DNA of 64,000 nucleotides, taken from the IMG/VR virus record IMGVR_UViG_3300032323_000894, positions 1-64,000 of that record; one strand, given 5' to 3'. This document shows, in pieces, positions 20,022 to 27,833 of this stretch. Position numbers and translations under genes: made by a program. The notes below the pieces were generated by a model that had not been told where the DNA came from, searched no databases, and saw nothing but the letters and a program-made list of their open reading frames with translations. The DNA is from a virus. How positions within the stretch are numbered: the stretch's first letter is position 1; each line of letters starts with the position of its first letter.

Positions 20022-21371
20022 TTGGCCATTTCACAGATAGTTAACCCAAACCCAGTAACGGGTGTACCTGTTGGTACTGAGCTAGTTCACTCTAGCTACA
20101 TTAGGACCACTCAGAACAAGATTATTACTAAGGACCGAGTTCCTGCGTCTATTCCTCCTGGTACATACGCTGTTGTAGGTATGCGTACTCGTGGAGCGAA
20201 CAACGTTCTAGTTACTTTTAGGGATGCAGATGATGAGACGGTATTCGGCTATCCTGTGCTTCCTGCTGCCAGCAGGCTTCTTACCGAATTTCCGTCTAAC
20301 CAAGCTACTATGGTTCAGCTTATGGTTGTTGACAAAGAAGTAACCTCTGTAACTTACAACTACTCTTGGCAGAGTTGGACAGAGCGAACCCACTCTATGA
20401 GCACAACTACTGGCCATATCAATGCTATGGCTTATGCTAATGGTTATTTTGTTGCTGTGGGAAACAACGTCAACCAGTTCTCTGTCACTAACTCTTCTGA
20501 TGGAATTACCTGGACAGTAAGACTAAACAGCGCCGCCTCGGCCTCAGCGTTTGCTCTTACTTACGGAAATTACCGTGGAAATAAAACTTGGGTTGCCGCT
20601 GGTACTGGTGGAATTATTTTTAGCTCTACAGACAGCAACACGTGGATTCAAAGAACCTCCCCTACTGTACAGCAACTACAGGCTGCTGCGTTTGGTGTTT
20701 CTACATTCCTTCTAGCGGGAGCGTCTGGCGCACTCGTCAGCTCTACTGACGGATTTACTTGGATTAACAGAACCTCAGGATTTGGTGTTACTCCAATTAA
20801 CGCTTTGGTTTTTGGAAATGGCGTTTTTGCCATGGCTGGAGATGGAGGTAGACTTTCTACTTCTACAGACGGCATTAACTGGACTACTAGAACTTCAGGA
20901 TTTGCTACTACGTCTATTCGTGCCCTTGCATTTGGTAACGGGTTGTTCCTAGCTGGTGGAGATAACGGTGTCCTAACTACCTCAACAGATGCGATTACTT
21001 GGACTACAAGAAACGCAAACTTTGGTACCACCGTAATTAGGTCTATCATTTGGGGAGAAGGCCTTTACGTTCTTGCTGGTGATAACGGTTCAATTAGGGT
21101 ATCGACAGACGGCTATGAGTGGCAAGTTAGACCGCAGCTATTTACTGGTACCCAGATTAGAGCCCTAACTTACGGCTCTGGTATCGGTATTTTTAGTAGC
21201 CCAGTATCGGGTACTTTGCCTCCTCTTAACACCTACCCAGCTCAAATGACTCCTATCCTAGGAAACACAGGTGGCCAGTACATTGCAGCTGGAGGAAACG
21301 GTACTTCTGGAGGCCGTTTGGCCCAGTCTGAACAGGGATTTGAGGCGACAGTTCAGGTTTACAGAGTTTAA
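20022..21371 (+). CDS. Single seven-bladed propeller adhesin
   Basis: A 449-residue protein starting at TTG 20022, with AAGGAG 5 bases upstream. Residues 1-112 form a beta module (ASIPPGTYAVVGMRTRGANN ... YPVLPAASRLL) similar in layout to the start of the 17835 protein. Residues about 113-437 contain seven blades, the last one enlarged by a Pro/Gly-rich loop (VSGTLPPLNTYPAQM). The protein closes with FEATVQVYRV, likely the final strand of the N-terminal module. It is the third member of the propeller family and the end of its co-transcribed series. Confidence 0.78.
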   Translation: MAISQIVNPNPVTGVPVGTELVHSSYIRTTQNKIITKDRVPASIPPGTYAVVGMRTRGANNVLVTFRDADDETVFGYPVLPAASRLLTEFPSNQATMVQLMVVDKEVTSVTYNYSWQSWTERTHSMSTTTGHINAMAYANGYFVAVGNNVNQFSVTNSSDGITWTVRLNSAASASAFALTYGNYRGNKTWVAAGTGGIIFSSTDSNTWIQRTSPTVQQLQAAAFGVSTFLLAGASGALVSSTDGFTWINRTSGFGVTPINALVFGNGVFAMAGDGGRLSTSTDGINWTTRTSGFATTSIRALAFGNGLFLAGGDNGVLTTSTDAITWTTRNANFGTTVIRSIIWGEGLYVLAGDNGSIRVSTDGYEWQVRPQLFTGTQIRALTYGSGIGIFSSPVSGTLPPLNTYPAQMTPILGNTGGQYIAAGGNGTSGGRLAQSEQGFEATVQVYRV

Positions 21372-21388
21372 AACTGTAGTAGTATACT
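21358..21388 (+). promoter_or_regulatory. Candidate promoter with leaderless start
   Basis: TTTACA (21358-21363) lies upstream of overlapping -10 candidates TAGTAT (21380-21385, 16-base spacer) and TATACT (21383-21388). TATACT ends 7 bases before ATG 21396, which has no ribosome binding site. It would start the glycosyltransferase segment. Confidence 0.5.
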
Positions 21389-21395
21389 AATTACT

Positions 21396-22073
21396 ATGGA
21401 TAAAAAACCACATGTAAATTTAATCATTGCAACACCTGGACACTCATTGATGTCAACTTACGTTCGCAGCCTTTTGGCTGCTACGCAGATGTTGGCCTCA
21501 AAAGGAATTACTTGGGCTTGGAGCTCAGAGTATTCCTCCCACGTAGCTGACGCTCGTGAAATGACTCTAAATGGCGACAACCAAAACGACCCTTCTGAGC
21601 AGCGTCCGTTTAAAGGCCAAGTAACCTACGATAAAATTCTTTGGATTGATTCGGACATTGCGTTTACTCCTGAAGACGTACTAAAGCTGTACGAGTCAGA
21701 CTACGACGTAGTTACTGGCGCGTACTTGCTGGCTAACGGAGAAGTTGTTGTCTACAAAGAGCTTTTTGGAACTGGCTACAACTACGATGATGTAAAAGAT
21801 ATGACAGAGCCAATAAAAGTATTCGGCGCTGGATTCGGCTTTATTATGATAAAGCAGGGCATCTTTGAACAGCTAACTCGACCTTGGTTTCAGTCACCTA
21901 TGGCATCAAAAACCATGGATGATGGAACCGAATTTACTTTCCCAATCATGGGAGAGGACCTTTCTTGGTGTAAGAGGGTCAACGACTTAGGGATTGACAT
22001 TTGGTTTGACCCTACAGTTCGTGTAACGCACCATAAAATGATGAAACTAACCTGGGAAGGAATTAAACCATGA
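21396..22073 (+). CDS. GT-A-type glycosyltransferase
   Basis: A 225-residue enzyme expected to transfer a sugar from a nucleotide sugar. The N-terminus HVNLIIATPGHSLMSTYVRSLL is a Rossmann-like opening. The DxD metal motif is in ILWIDSDIAF (about residues 84-93), followed by DYDVVTGAYLL, then GFIMIKQGIF and a conserved acidic GEDLSWCKRV. There is no membrane segment or signal peptide, so it acts in the cytoplasm. It lies directly after the propeller genes, so virion fibres or host glycans are plausible targets. A DNA-base sugar role cannot be excluded, but no base-modifying enzyme is seen nearby. Confidence 0.8.
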   Translation: MDKKPHVNLIIATPGHSLMSTYVRSLLAATQMLASKGITWAWSSEYSSHVADAREMTLNGDNQNDPSEQRPFKGQVTYDKILWIDSDIAFTPEDVLKLYESDYDVVTGAYLLANGEVVVYKELFGTGYNYDDVKDMTEPIKVFGAGFGFIMIKQGIFEQLTRPWFQSPMASKTMDDGTEFTFPIMGEDLSWCKRVNDLGIDIWFDPTVRVTHHKMMKLTWEGIKP

Positions 22074-22321
22074 GTAGATACCGCTACGAAGTTGATTCAG
22101 AAAACGCACTACGTTTCTGGGACGACGAGAATCCAAACGAGAACGACGCACCGTTCTTCTTCCAGCCTGACTACCCTAATGGCGAGCCATGGGGAACCAA
22201 GAAGGCTGCAGAAGACTGGGCAAAGCTATTTGTTGCATCACTAGAGGACCCTGAGTCTGCGCTAGTTCCTGGAGACTCTCCAGCAGAACCAAGCAAGCCT
22301 CGCCCTGTAGCTGCAGAGTAA
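22070..22321 (+). CDS. Small acidic hypothetical protein
   Basis: An 83-residue protein overlapping the glycosyltransferase stop by 4 bases (ATGA). It is acidic and Pro-rich (RFWDDENPNENDAPFFFQPDYPNGEPW, trimmed here to its first half for recognition of an aromatic/acidic patch at residues 14-40). One helix (KKAAEDWAKLFVASLED) is followed by a disordered tail. I do not recognise it. It may be a partner of the flanking glycosyltransferases or a small tail protein. Confidence 0.6.
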   Translation: MSRYRYEVDSENALRFWDDENPNENDAPFFFQPDYPNGEPWGTKKAAEDWAKLFVASLEDPESALVPGDSPAEPSKPRPVAAE

Positions 22322-22351
22322 CAACTACTTCACTCTAGATAAGAGGAGAGC

Positions 22352-23401
22352 ATGAAAGTAGCTGTTTATACCATTGCATTAAACGAACAACAGTTCGTAA
22401 AGCGTTGGGCAGACTCCTGTAAAGAAGCAGACTTCAGGTTTATTTTAGACACTGGGTCTACGGACGGTACAGTTGAGTCTGCCTACGCTAATGGTGTGGA
22501 TTGCATGATTGCATCCATCAAGCCTTGGCGATTTGATGACGCCAGAAACGCGTCTCTCGCGCTAATCCCTGACGACGTTGATTACTGCATTGCCTTGGAC
22601 ATGGACGAAGTCCTACTTCCAGGATGGCGAGAAGAGCTTGAGAAAGCCCACAAGTTGGGGTTGACTAGGCCTCGCTACAAGTACACTTGGTCTTGGAAGT
22701 CGGACGGAACTCCTGGCCTACAGTACGGTGGAGACAAAATCCACGCTAGAAACGGTTACAGGTGGAAGCACCCTGTACATGAAGTTATTACTTCAGACCG
22801 TATCGAAGAAAAACAAGGCTGGGTTGGATTAGAAATCCACCACTACCCAGACGATACTAAATCCCGTGGCCAGTATCTGCCACTATTAGAGCTCTCTGTC
22901 AGAGAAGACCCTTCAGATGACAGAAACGCCTATTACTTTGCTAGAGAACTTTTCTTTAACAGACAGTATGAACTAGCCGCCCAAGAGTTTGAGCGCCATC
23001 TTTCACTTCCTAGAGCTGTATGGCGACCAGAGCGAGCAGCCTCTATGAGGTACATCGCAAAGTGTAAACCAAAAGAAGCACGACACTGGTTAGAGAAGGC
23101 TACAGAGGAAGACCCTAACAGGCGTGAGGCGCTCGTAGAATTGGCTAACTGGGCCTACCAACACAAACAATGGGAGCTCTGCCTACAGTACTCTGAGAGG
23201 GCGCTGGAGGTCGCTGAGAAGCCTTTGGACTACCTCTGTGAGGAGTTTGCTTGGGGAGCCCTTCCATACGACCTAGCGGCGCTAGCGGCTTACAACACAG
23301 GTGATTTTAAAAAGGCTAAAAAGTACGGTGCAAAGGCTGCTGAACTAGAGCCAGCTGATGAGCGTTTACAGCGAAATCTAGAGTTCTATACAGGACAATA
23401 G
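22352..23401 (+). CDS. Family 2 glycosyltransferase with TPR-like C-terminus
   Basis: A 349-residue protein with a GAGGAG site. The GT2 domain (residues 1-~190) shows VAVYTIALNEQQFVKRW, the nucleotide-binding DTGSTDGTVE, and the metal-binding ALDMDEVLLPGW, the classic order for a GT-A inverting transferase. Residues about 200-349 are helical repeats (ARELFFNRQYELAAQEFERHL ... YNTGDFKKAKKYGAKAAELEP) of TPR type, often used to hold protein substrates. This architecture favours a protein glycosyltransferase. It is flanked by fibre genes, so virion proteins are plausible substrates. Confidence 0.85.
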   Translation: MKVAVYTIALNEQQFVKRWADSCKEADFRFILDTGSTDGTVESAYANGVDCMIASIKPWRFDDARNASLALIPDDVDYCIALDMDEVLLPGWREELEKAHKLGLTRPRYKYTWSWKSDGTPGLQYGGDKIHARNGYRWKHPVHEVITSDRIEEKQGWVGLEIHHYPDDTKSRGQYLPLLELSVREDPSDDRNAYYFARELFFNRQYELAAQEFERHLSLPRAVWRPERAASMRYIAKCKPKEARHWLEKATEEDPNRREALVELANWAYQHKQWELCLQYSERALEVAEKPLDYLCEEFAWGALPYDLAALAAYNTGDFKKAKKYGAKAAELEPADERLQRNLEFYTGQ

Positions 23402-23425
23402 AACCAAAGACTTTACAGGAGAAAC

Positions 23426-23929
23426 ATGCCAGCAAAAGCAGTGATTCAATACCGCAGAGACACATCCTCTAACTGGACGGCAGTCAACCCAATTCTTGCA
23501 AGCGGTGAGCCTGGATATGAAACCAACACCACCTTTTTTAAGATTGGCGATGGCACCACTCCGTGGAACGCTCTTCCCTACAAAAAGGGTGACGACGGAG
23601 TAGATGCCCCAACTATTATTGGGTTTAATGACCAGACCGTAACTTCGTATACCTTAGCCTTGTCAGACAAAGACAAAATGGTTACTCTAGCCAACTCGTC
23701 AGCGGTAACTCTCCTAGTGCCTACTAACGCAGCAGTTCCGTTTGCAATTGGCACTACCATTAACATTCTCCAAGCAGGAACAGGACAAGTAACGGTCGCC
23801 GCAGTTACCCCTGGAACTACCGCAATTCGCTCCACTCCTGGTGTGAAATTACGCGCCCAGTGGTCCAGTGCTTCCTTGTTTAAGTGGAAAGCTAATGAGT
23901 GGATTCTTTCAGGAGACACCACACTCTAA
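23426..23929 (+). CDS. Tail fibre protein with Mtd_N-like N-terminus
   Basis: A 167-residue protein with an ACAGGAG site. Residues 4-52 repeat the Mtd_N-like pattern (IQYRRDTSSNWTAVNPILA ... FKIGDGTTPWNALPY). Residues 60-167 form a beta-rich domain common in phage fibres (DKDKMVTLANSSAVTLLVP ... INILQAGTGQVTVA ... WKANEWILSGD). It is the third Mtd_N-like gene in the window. It overlaps the downstream fibre start. Confidence 0.75.
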   Translation: MPAKAVIQYRRDTSSNWTAVNPILASGEPGYETNTTFFKIGDGTTPWNALPYKKGDDGVDAPTIIGFNDQTVTSYTLALSDKDKMVTLANSSAVTLLVPTNAAVPFAIGTTINILQAGTGQVTVAAVTPGTTAIRSTPGVKLRAQWSSASLFKWKANEWILSGDTTL

Positions 23930-25056
23930 TGCCACGCTTTTTCCTAGGCGGGGTATTCACTTCAGTCCGTGAAAGACTCGCGGACGCATTCGTGCGAGGT
24001 GATAGAGACGATTTAGGAGTAGCTCAAGACGGTAGCCTATGGACTAATATTCGTTCTGGATTAAGAATTTCAAATAACCGTGTAGTAGCTACAAACCCTG
24101 GTCAATTTCCTATGTCCACTATTGACATGCCCTCTACTAACGTAGACATCGCACTAACAGGTGTGACTCAGGGTGCTGGAGCGGCTATTTGGGTACAGAG
24201 CAGTGCTGATTGGACAGCAGTTACTATTGAACAAGAGTCTCGGGTTATTCCTCCTACTACCCAAACCCTAACAGGAACTTTTCAAACCTCTGCTAGCAAC
24301 AACTCCTTTACTTTTACACGGGAAGAGGATGTCCCATTTACCGACTTTGCTGGTGGTAATCCATTTACTGAAAATGGATTTAAACAAGTAACAAATAATG
24401 CGACTGGGTTTAGGAATGCTACTGGTAACTTTTTTTACACCTCACGGGTAAACTTTACGTATTTAGTTACGGGCACAGGCTTCTACACCTATGTGTCAGG
24501 TAAACCACCCAGAGTTCTTACGGGCTCATTTGTCTGGGCCAGAAACGCTACAGGAACTTACAGTATTACGGAAAGAGCACCGTACACATACAGAGAGTCG
24601 TTTACTTTTCAAGTAACAAACACAGTAGCCTGGTCTCGTACAGCGTTTAACGCTCTAGAGCCTTTTACTAATTACTTTACGCGGTCGGTTACGGAGTTTG
24701 TTCCTGGATTTAGTTTTACGGTGTTTGCTCCGTTTACCTACTCAGTAATAGTTCCAGAAACAACAGTTTTTGACCAAAAAGTTAGTATTCGACAATCTAT
24801 TGCTGGAAATATTCAGTTACTAACTTCGTGGGTAGTCTCTTCTAGCCAAGTAATTCGCTCTTTATTGGTGCGTACCCGAGGTAACGAAGTGACTGTTCGC
24901 CCGTATTCTGATGGAAACTTAGTAGCTCAAGTTGGCGACGACCTAGTATACACTGCTACTGGAGCTTCAGTTAATACGCGATTCGGTATAACCCTAGCTC
25001 CTTCCCCAAACAATCAAGGAAACACGGTAGCCACCACAGCTTCTATAACTACGTAG
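23929..25056 (+). CDS. LamG-like fibre protein with aromatic/Thr-rich insertion
   Basis: A 375-residue protein starting at ATG 23929 (CAGGAG upstream); the frame is open 30 bases further back but that start overlaps more. Residues about 10-100 (RGDRDDLGVAQDGSLWTNI ... STIDMPSTNVDIALTGVTQG ... WTAVTIEQESRV) and about 285-375 (RQSIAGNIQLLTSWVVSSSQ ... VRTRGNEVTVRPYSDGNLV) look like two halves of one concanavalin/LamG-type jelly roll. Between them is a roughly 180-residue segment of short FTF, FTY and YTY repeats rich in Thr, Asn and Arg, apparently inserted in a loop. It probably binds carbohydrate. Confidence 0.65.
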   Translation: MPRFFLGGVFTSVRERLADAFVRGDRDDLGVAQDGSLWTNIRSGLRISNNRVVATNPGQFPMSTIDMPSTNVDIALTGVTQGAGAAIWVQSSADWTAVTIEQESRVIPPTTQTLTGTFQTSASNNSFTFTREEDVPFTDFAGGNPFTENGFKQVTNNATGFRNATGNFFYTSRVNFTYLVTGTGFYTYVSGKPPRVLTGSFVWARNATGTYSITERAPYTYRESFTFQVTNTVAWSRTAFNALEPFTNYFTRSVTEFVPGFSFTVFAPFTYSVIVPETTVFDQKVSIRQSIAGNIQLLTSWVVSSSQVIRSLLVRTRGNEVTVRPYSDGNLVAQVGDDLVYTATGASVNTRFGITLAPSPNNQGNTVATTASITT

Positions 25057-25086
25057 GTTAAACTACACGGAGAATAAATAAGGATT

Positions 25087-25776
25087 ATGAAATTTATACA
25101 CTTTTTTTCAGACCCATCTAATAGGGACCTTGGAAAACCCATACCTATAAAACAAGTTTTACCAAAATGGTACAAAGAATCTGAGGCAACTTTTACTGCT
25201 GCTGATGGTTCAGAAGCAGCAGGTTTAAAAAAATGCGTACCTTTCTTAGACGCTATGATGAGTGGTTACACGCTAGTTCTGCCTGTGGACGTATTTGTCT
25301 CGGAAAATGTTGCTGGAGAAGTACAGATTAGATGGAACTCCCCAGATGAATTCCAAGAGTTTATAGGTCAAAGACCTTTTGAATCAGGCGAAAAAATACC
25401 TAGACCAGCAGGTCATCACCCAAATCACTTGGCTTGGAAAGGCACTTGGGGAATAAAAACTCCTCGAGGTTGGAGTGTGCTTGTTACTCACCCCCTAAAT
25501 AGATTTGACCTACCGTTTACTACTACCTCGGGAATTATTGACTCAGATAAATATTCTACAAGCGGAAATCTCCCATTCTTTATGAAGCAGGGCTTTACTG
25601 GGGTTATCCCTGCAGGAACTCCAATTGCTCAACTTATCCCCATAAAAAGAAGTTCGTGGACTGCGGTCTCGAATAACAGTGGGTTACAGTATTTAGAGCC
25701 CCTTCAAGGCTACGCCGTAAGAGACTTGGGAAACAGCTACAAGAAATACTTTTGGCAAAGAAAGAACTATCAATAA
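25087..25776 (+). CDS. Conserved phage protein, paralogue A, dUTPase-like C-terminal pattern
   Basis: A 229-residue protein paralogous to the gene at 26143. Shared blocks are lpKWYK, LKKCVPFLDAMMSGYTL.lp.DV, GWSVLVTHPLNRFDLPF, SGIIDSD and GFTGVIPAGTPIAQLIPIKR.SW. The last two are spaced like trimeric dUTPase/dCTP deaminase motifs (GxIDxDY and I..G..IAQL), but no catalytic Tyr/Asp context or Gly-rich tail is evident, so activity is doubtful. It may instead be a structural trimer built on the same beta-barrel. Function is unknown. Confidence 0.6.
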   Translation: MKFIHFFSDPSNRDLGKPIPIKQVLPKWYKESEATFTAADGSEAAGLKKCVPFLDAMMSGYTLVLPVDVFVSENVAGEVQIRWNSPDEFQEFIGQRPFESGEKIPRPAGHHPNHLAWKGTWGIKTPRGWSVLVTHPLNRFDLPFTTTSGIIDSDKYSTSGNLPFFMKQGFTGVIPAGTPIAQLIPIKRSSWTAVSNNSGLQYLEPLQGYAVRDLGNSYKKYFWQRKNYQ

Positions 25777-26168
25777 TGTACGGAAAAGATTACAAAAAAA
25801 AGTATGGTCCAGCGCTTCCTGGAAATAGCCTAAAGTTACTAGCAATTTTAAAGCACATCTTAATCACAAAGTATTTTACTAAAAAAGCTATGAAACAGTC
25901 AGTGTACTTAGACACTGCTTGGAAAGCAGAACTTCCTCGCCATACCCCAGAAAAAAAGTTAAACTACCTCGCAATAGTATACGACGGTGTAGTAGAAGAG
26001 ATGATTAGAGTAGATAGCATTACTGCCAAGTTCTTGTTGGGTGGGGCAGAGTTGGTTCTTTATGACCCAGAAACTACTGCGGTAAAGAAATCAATGAAGT
26101 ATGTAGACGGCAGCTTTATAGAAAATCCAGAGGAGGGTAAAGATGTTAAACCGACCAAAGAAAGTTAA
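25776..26168 (+). CDS. Hypothetical protein between the paralogue pair
   Basis: A 130-residue protein starting at ATG 25776, which shares its A with the upstream stop (taATG). An earlier in-frame start at 25752 is less likely. The N-terminal half is basic with a hydrophobic helix (LKLLAILKHILITKYF, about residues 18-33). The C-terminal half is beta-rich (LNYLAIVYDGVVEEMIRVDS, FLLGGAELVLYDPETT). I do not recognise it. It lies between two paralogues and overlaps the second by 26 bases, so the three likely work together. Confidence 0.6.
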   Translation: MYGKDYKKKYGPALPGNSLKLLAILKHILITKYFTKKAMKQSVYLDTAWKAELPRHTPEKKLNYLAIVYDGVVEEMIRVDSITAKFLLGGAELVLYDPETTAVKKSMKYVDGSFIENPEEGKDVKPTKES

Positions 26169-26805
26169 GTTTCAGTCTACTCAACCTACTTTTAGCCTAC
26201 CTACTCCTACGCCCACCTATAAGAATACTCCCGACTGGTACAGGCAAATGCCTGGTGTAGAGGGCACTGAAATGACCATTAAAAAATGCGTGCCATTCTT
26301 AGACTCTATGACTTCTGGATACACGCTCTACTTGGCAGCAGATGTAGAGTTTGTTAAAGATGGGTTTAAGACGTTTACTAAAGTCCCGACACTAACTGCT
26401 CATTATAAAGAGCAAACCTCAATGGTTCCTGTGCCGTCAGAGTATGACCCACAGCCTTACAAATGGGAAAACTTCTTTGTTATGACTACTCCAAAAGGAT
26501 ATAGCACTCTTTTTACTCACCCATTAAATAGGTCCGAACTTCCGTTTATGTCTATAGCGGGCATTGTAGATACGGACAATCATCCAATTCCAGTTAATTT
26601 TCCGTTTTTTATAAGAAAAGATTTTATTGGAATTATCCCTGCAGGAACCCCGATTATCCAAGCAATACCTTTTAAAAGAGAAACTTGGGTCTCTGAAGTA
26701 GACGAAGAAAACGGAGTTAAAGAGCACCCAGACCTACATAAAATGCACAACCCACCATTTGGCTTTTATAAAAAGCACTGGTGGTCTAGAAAGAGATACT
26801 ACTAA
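26143..26805 (+). CDS. Conserved phage protein, paralogue B, dUTPase-like C-terminal pattern
   Basis: A 220-residue paralogue of the 25087 protein with the blocks IKKCVPFLDSMTSGYTL, GYSTLFTHPLNRSELPF, AGIVDTDNHPIPVNFPFF and FIGIIPAGTPIIQAIPFKRETW. It has the same spacing of a GIVDTD motif and an IPAGTPI-Q motif. Divergence between the copies is highest in the middle and at the ends. It overlaps the upstream gene and is followed one base later by a glycosyltransferase. The function is unknown, and a role in fibre glycosylation or nucleotide-sugar metabolism is only a guess from context. Confidence 0.6.
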   Translation: MLNRPKKVKFQSTQPTFSLPTPTPTYKNTPDWYRQMPGVEGTEMTIKKCVPFLDSMTSGYTLYLAADVEFVKDGFKTFTKVPTLTAHYKEQTSMVPVPSEYDPQPYKWENFFVMTTPKGYSTLFTHPLNRSELPFMSIAGIVDTDNHPIPVNFPFFIRKDFIGIIPAGTPIIQAIPFKRETWVSEVDEENGVKEHPDLHKMHNPPFGFYKKHWWSRKRYY

Positions 26806-27794
26806 TGGAAACTATTTTTGTAGTTTTTCCAGCACTAGACGACCACGAAATCTTTGCAACCATAGAAGACGCATTTAAAAAAGCAGAACATCCAGAAAGA
26901 TTAGTTTTGGGGATAGCTCCTCTGTACTCTACTCGGAGGTACCTTAGAGATGTCAAAAAGTTTACAAAGAAATTTGGCAGTCAAATACGACTATCTGAAA
27001 TAAAGGTAACTGCTAAAAATATCTTTGAAACTTTAGGCGTGGGTAAAGGTAGGAGAGCTGCTGCAGATTTGTACGCGGGGGAAGACTACGTGCTACAGAT
27101 TGACTCTCACACTTGGTTTGCGCAAGGCTGGGACACTAGGCTTATTGGCCTACACAAACAGGCTGTAAAAGAACTGGGGCTAAGCAAAGTTCTTCTCACG
27201 GGGTATGCGGGGCACTACAAGTACTTTTCAAAGGATATTAGAGAGCCCTTTACAGACGACGGAAAACTAAGGTACCCGTTTATTAATGAGGAGCAAAGAT
27301 TTTCAAACATAATTCCAAACTGGTTTGACGTGCCCCTTCCAGACGACTGCCTTGATTCGTTTGTTCCTTCAGTAAAATTTAACGCAAACTTTTCTTTTGG
27401 AGACAGTAGTTTTGGGGAGTATAACGGGCTGTTAACTGAAGCCGTGTTTTTTGACGAGGAACTTACTCAGACAATAAACCTTACCGCTGCTGGATTTAAC
27501 TTAGTTTTCCCCAATATTAAAGAGCCTTTAATTTGCCATTTATATAGCGACCATTTTAATGAGTTTAGTGAAGCTAGGCCTAGCTTGCCTGACTACATGT
27601 CTCCTTTATTAGGTCAAGTTTTTCACAAAAAAACTAATGACAATTTTACGGCGTTTGTAAAAGACCCTAAAAACCAACCAGCAATAAAGAAGTGGGAAAA
27701 GTACGCTAAATGTAGCCTGACGTTTGGGCCCTTAAGAGCCAACTACGTGCCTGAGTACTACATAAACCAGCCTGATTCTGACCTGAAATTATAG
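26805..27794 (+). CDS. GlcNAc-transferase-like protein (GT60 type)
   Basis: A 329-residue protein with the signature of the glycosyltransferase GlcNAc family. These are GKGRRAAADLYAGEDYVLQIDSHTWF (about residues 78-103; a conserved arginine, the GED turn and DSH metal motif) and WDTRL, followed by a conserved central part with FGDSSFGEY. Eukaryotic GT60 members add GlcNAc to hydroxyproline or Ser/Thr of proteins. The phage member therefore may decorate a protein, such as the nearby Pro/Thr-rich collagen-like fibre. It overlaps the upstream stop by one base. Confidence 0.75.
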   Translation: METIFVVFPALDDHEIFATIEDAFKKAEHPERLVLGIAPLYSTRRYLRDVKKFTKKFGSQIRLSEIKVTAKNIFETLGVGKGRRAAADLYAGEDYVLQIDSHTWFAQGWDTRLIGLHKQAVKELGLSKVLLTGYAGHYKYFSKDIREPFTDDGKLRYPFINEEQRFSNIIPNWFDVPLPDDCLDSFVPSVKFNANFSFGDSSFGEYNGLLTEAVFFDEELTQTINLTAAGFNLVFPNIKEPLICHLYSDHFNEFSEARPSLPDYMSPLLGQVFHKKTNDNFTAFVKDPKNQPAIKKWEKYAKCSLTFGPLRANYVPEYYINQPDSDLKL

Positions 27795-27833
27795 GCTTTA
27801 TAAGTCAAAATAGAAGTCTAAGAAAGGCCGTAA

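Larger units (their letters stand above)
15440..21170 (+). repeat. Propeller-blade coding repeats across three genes
   Basis: About 35 blade units of 110-150 bases recur across 15374-17479, 17835-20012 and 20022-21371. Near-identical DNA words appear, such as ATTACTTGGACTACTAGAAC and ACTTCTACAGATGG. The three genes have two, two and one seven-blade blocks. These direct repeats could recombine within and between genes. Confidence 0.75.

Noticed and set aside
15440-21170. CRISPR-like array from regularly spaced repeats
   Set aside because: Repeats are in frame, encode propeller blades and have variable lengths; there are no palindromic repeats or unique spacers.
14514-23929. Diversity-generating retroelement suggested by Mtd_N-like domains
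   Set aside because: No reverse transcriptase gene, template repeat or adenine-biased variable region was found; the Mtd_N-like domain is a common fibre anchor.
25087-26805. Functional dUTPase annotation
   Set aside because: Only two motif-like strands match and catalytic residues and the Gly-rich tail are not visible, so function is left open.
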